Shown: positions 62,037 through 64,000 of the stretch, in pieces
Layout: every line of letters starts with the position of its first letter
How positions within the stretch are numbered: the stretch's first letter is position 1
Source: Candidatus Planktophila sp.
GTDB lineage: Bacteria; Actinomycetota; Actinomycetes; Nanopelagicales; Nanopelagicaceae
DNA length: 64,000 bases
Assembly (NCBI GenBank): GCA_009691135.1
Contig: SHVF01000003.1
Location: forward strand, 1 to 64,000
Reading direction: 5' to 3'
Position numbers and translations under genes: made by a program
The notes under the pieces: generated by a model
Seen by the model: the letters and a program-made list of their open reading frames with translations, nothing else
Databases searched by the model: none
What the model was told of the DNA's origin: nothing

Positions 62037-63451
62037 TTAACGGTAGGAATTCCCAGCAGCAACGGCTGCGGAGCGCTCTGTGCGAGATTGGCAGCATAGG
62101 CATCTCCCCCGCGGGTCTTTATATGTGCAGTCTCTGTCGCTATCAAATAGTGAGCAGATGCATCAATAATAGTTAAATCAACAAAATCACCAGGTCTTGC
62201 GCTGCTGGTGGCATCGAAGTGAACCAAACGGAAATCTTCCGTCTTTCCTGTAAGACGTGACTGCGCAGCATCTCGCCGACCTTCAACTTCTGAAACAAGC
62301 GCGCGATGTTTCCTACCAATAGATTTCTGGTTAACGCCCAAAGAGATGGCCTGTTGGTGTTCATGCAGCCTTGTATAGCGTTCTCCAACTATCTCGGCAG
62401 GAACTTGATTTGGCATAACTCCGGCTGGGGTCCCGGGGCGTATCGAATATTTGTATGTATATGCAGCCGAAAATTGCGCCACTGTTGCTAAATCCATAGT
62501 TGCTTGGAAATCTTCTTCCGTCTCCCCAGGAAAACCTACGATTATGTCAGTAGTAATCATCGCCTCTGGCATTGCTGATCGAACGCGATCTAATATTCCC
62601 AAATATCGACTACTTCGGTACGAACGGCGCATCTCTTGCAAAATACGATCTGATCCCGATTGCAGCGGCATGTGAAGATGCGGCATCACATTTTTAGTCG
62701 CCGCCATTACTTCAATTACATCATCAGTGAAATCACGTGGATGCGGGGACATAAAACGGACTCTTTCAAGACCTTCAATCTCACCACATTCACGTAACAA
62801 GTTGGCAAATGCTCCACGATCTCCAAACTCAACTCCGTAAGCATTTACATTCTGCCCAAGTAAGGTAATTTCAATAACCCCTTGCGCGACCAACGTACGT
62901 ATCTCTTTGAGAATATCTGCAGCGGGACGATCTTTTTCAATTCCACGTAGTGCTGGAACTATGCAGAAAGTACAGGTGTTGTTGCAACCAACAGATACTG
63001 AAACCCAAGAAGTGAAAGGTGATAGCCGACGGGCGGGAAGAGTTGAAGGGAAGTGTTCTAGAGCTTCCAAAATCTCAATTTGCGCCTCTTCTTCAATTCG
63101 GGCACGCTCTAGCAACACAGGTAATGACCCAACGTTGTGGGTACCAAAAACCACATCCACATATGGCGCCTTCTTTAAAATTATGGCTTGATCCTTCTGC
63201 GCTAGGCATCCACCAACAGCGATTTGCATATTGGGATTGGCTTTCTTGATTGGCGCCAAGAAACTTAAATTACCGTACAACTTATTGTCTGCATTCTCGC
63301 GGACCGCACACGTATTGAATACGACAATATCTGCTTGCTCCCCCGGCGCCACGGGGAGATGACCTGCCTCATCAAGTAAACCTGCAATACGTTCAGAATC
63401 ATGCACGTTCATCTGACAGCCGTAAGTCTCGACTGTATATGTGCGGGCCAT
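62033..63451 (-). CDS. miaB: tRNA-2-methylthio-N6-dimethylallyladenosine synthase
   Basis: 472 aa radical SAM methylthiotransferase. N-terminal UPF0004 domain with cluster cysteines Cys12 (YGCQMN), Cys48 (NTCAVRE) and Cys82 (GGCLAQ); radical [11 protein letters not shown] (Cys156, Cys160, Cys163); and a C-terminal TRAM domain. It modifies the i6A37 made by MiaA. A TAGTCT box (minus strand, 63458-63463) 6 nt before the ATG appears to drive the miaB-miaA-dapF-hflX operon as a leaderless transcript. Confidence 0.96.
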   Translation of the reverse strand: MARTYTVETYGCQMNVHDSERIAGLLDEAGHLPVAPGEQADIVVFNTCAVRENADNKLYGNLSFLAPIKKANPNMQIAVGGCLAQKDQAIILKKAPYVDVVFGTHNVGSLPVLLERARIEEEAQIEILEALEHFPSTLPARRLSPFTSWVSVSVGCNNTCTFCIVPALRGIEKDRPAADILKEIRTLVAQGVIEITLLGQNVNAYGVEFGDRGAFANLLRECGEIEGLERVRFMSPHPRDFTDDVIEVMAATKNVMPHLHMPLQSGSDRILQEMRRSYRSSRYLGILDRVRSAMPEAMITTDIIVGFPGETEEDFQATMDLATVAQFSAAYTYKYSIRPGTPAGVMPNQVPAEIVGERYTRLHEHQQAISLGVNQKSIGRKHRALVSEVEGRRDAAQSRLTGKTEDFRLVHFDATSSARPGDFVDLTIIDASAHYLIATETAHIKTRGGDAYAANLAQSAPQPLLLGIPTVK

Positions 63452-63457
63452 GCGCTA

Positions 63458-63463
63458 AGACTA
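63458..63463 (-). promoter_or_regulatory. -10 box of the miaB operon
   Basis: TAGTCT on the minus strand lies 6 nt before the miaB ATG, within the 20-base gap after the amidotransferase gene. Read-through from that gene is also possible since both are on the same strand. Confidence 0.55.
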
Positions 63464-63471
63464 TCGGTGCT

Positions 63472-64000
63472 TTAGAGGGCTAGCACCTGCTGATTAAGCG
63501 TCGCTCGTTCGACAACTAGTACATGATGATTTGGAAGATTCTTCCAGCCTGCCTGATCCCAACCACTAGATGCTACGACCAAATCCCCATCGTTGAACTT
63601 GTAATAAAGGTCGTAATACCCATCCAGTGCCCAATCTGGTTTCCGTGCCGGATCATGTTCGCAGATGGTTATGAAATGCGAATCAGTCATCAACATTGCA
63701 TTGATACTGGAAAAATCGTAATTTTCTTTAATCTCGCGAACCGCGCTAAGTACACCTTCGACTAAACCGTGTTTTTCTATATGGCTGAGAATAAAGTAGA
63801 AATATCTTTCGCTATCTGTCTCACCTTGAATTTCACTTTTAAACTTCTGCGAAATTACAGAGTCCAGAGCGGTTGCTGGATGGATAGCACCGTTGTGAGT
63901 GAAGCTATAACCATGGCTAATAAAGGGATGGGTATTTTCTTTACTTACCGCAATTCCTAAAGTGGCCCAACGAAGATGCAATAGCGCACCATCTGTCTTA
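63472..64000 (-). CDS. Class II glutamine amidotransferase (partial, 5' end beyond right edge)
   Basis: The C-terminal 176 or so codons are visible; the reading frame stays open to base 64000, so the N-terminal nucleophile Cys is outside. ALLHLRWATLG with the following NTHPF and SFTHNGAIHPATAL are the glutamine-pocket and loop motifs of the Gn-AT-II fold. Later segments (TDSERYFYFILSHIEKHG, INAMLMTDSHFITICEHDP and VVASSGWDQAGWKNLPNHHVLVV) match the stand-alone YafJ/EgtC-like group rather than GlmS or PurF. The acceptor reaction is unknown. Confidence 0.85.
   Translation of the reverse strand, partial: KTDGALLHLRWATLGIAVSKENTHPFISHGYSFTHNGAIHPATALDSVISQKFKSEIQGETDSERYFYFILSHIEKHGLVEGVLSAVREIKENYDFSSINAMLMTDSHFITICEHDPARKPDWALDGYYDLYYKFNDGDLVVASSGWDQAGWKNLPNHHVLVVERATLNQQVLAL

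Noticed and set aside
1-64000. tRNA, rRNA, CRISPR, insertion sequences, prophage or replication origin
   Set aside because: Gaps between genes are short and read by eye show no cloverleaf, spaced repeat series, transposase frame or DnaA-box cluster.

Overview
The window looks like a chromosome segment of a streamlined, fairly low-GC actinobacterium, most likely a freshwater planktonic form of the acI / Nanopelagicales type. That placement is inferred from content and gene order. There are many families found mainly in Actinobacteria (DUF3043, DUF4191, DUF3000, DUF3159, DUF3093, DUF4193, an SCO2322-like protein, PimB, a mycobacterial-type adenosine kinase). Blocks such as ctaC-ctaD-ctaF / adoK / erpA / nadA, lpd-E2-lipB-lipA-glnA, DUF3000-RNase D-thiolase-FadB-dxs and acn-TRAM methyltransferase-trkA-dut follow the order I know from Streptomyces and Mycobacterium. 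Genes are tightly packed: same-strand neighbours often share ATGA or TGATG junctions and most convergent pairs overlap at their 3' ends. I saw no rRNA, tRNA, insertion sequence, prophage or CRISPR array.

Layout. 1-7009: cytochrome c oxidase (ctaF partial, ctaD, ctaC), a desulfurase-like protein without the PLP lysine, adenosine kinase, ErpA, quinolinate synthase NadA and a DUF3043 protein. 7025-13116: an aldo/keto reductase, then a cobalamin riboswitch driving a secreted SCO2322-like protein and an ECF transporter (T, fused A-A, S), then gcvT. 13185-18739: leucyl aminopeptidase, dihydrolipoyl dehydrogenase, the lipoyl E2 and a TIGR01777 epimerase-like protein. 18716-27086: a flavin oxidoreductase and an MMPL transporter, lipB-lipA, an acyltransferase, DUF4191, RDD and glnA followed by a strong terminator. 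27154-42775 is the more variable part: a shortened NhaA-like antiporter, an NCS1 permease, an enoyl-CoA hydratase/SDR/GNAT operon with a divergent LuxR-type HTH protein, LysE with a PD-(D/E)XK nuclease, PlsC, glucokinase, SRPBCC, acyl-CoA ligase with a two-component pair, PimB with an NlpC/P60 hydrolase, a small CxxC protein, a RibD_C-like protein and an EamA transporter. 42847-64000 is conserved core: DUF3000, RNase D, EfeU, thiolase and FadB, dxs, acn, TRAM methyltransferase, two TrkA proteins, DUF3159, dut, thioesterase, DUF3093, DUF4193, and the miaB-miaA-dapF-hflX operon, ending in a class II glutamine amidotransferase that runs off the right edge.

How the genes fit together. LipB and LipA make the lipoyl groups needed by the E2 protein, which LpdA reoxidises; GcvT belongs to the other lipoyl-dependent system, glycine cleavage. 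ErpA can supply Fe-S clusters to NadA, LipA, MiaB, aconitase and the TRAM methyltransferase, all encoded here. Import is prominent: a B12-controlled ECF system, an iron permease, purine/cytosine-type uptake and potassium control. Regulation appears lean. About twenty genes have a TANNNT -10 box only 6-8 bases before the start codon, which indicates widespread leaderless transcription, and a few perfect palindromes at promoters (plsC, acn, and upstream of efeU) stand out as possible operators.
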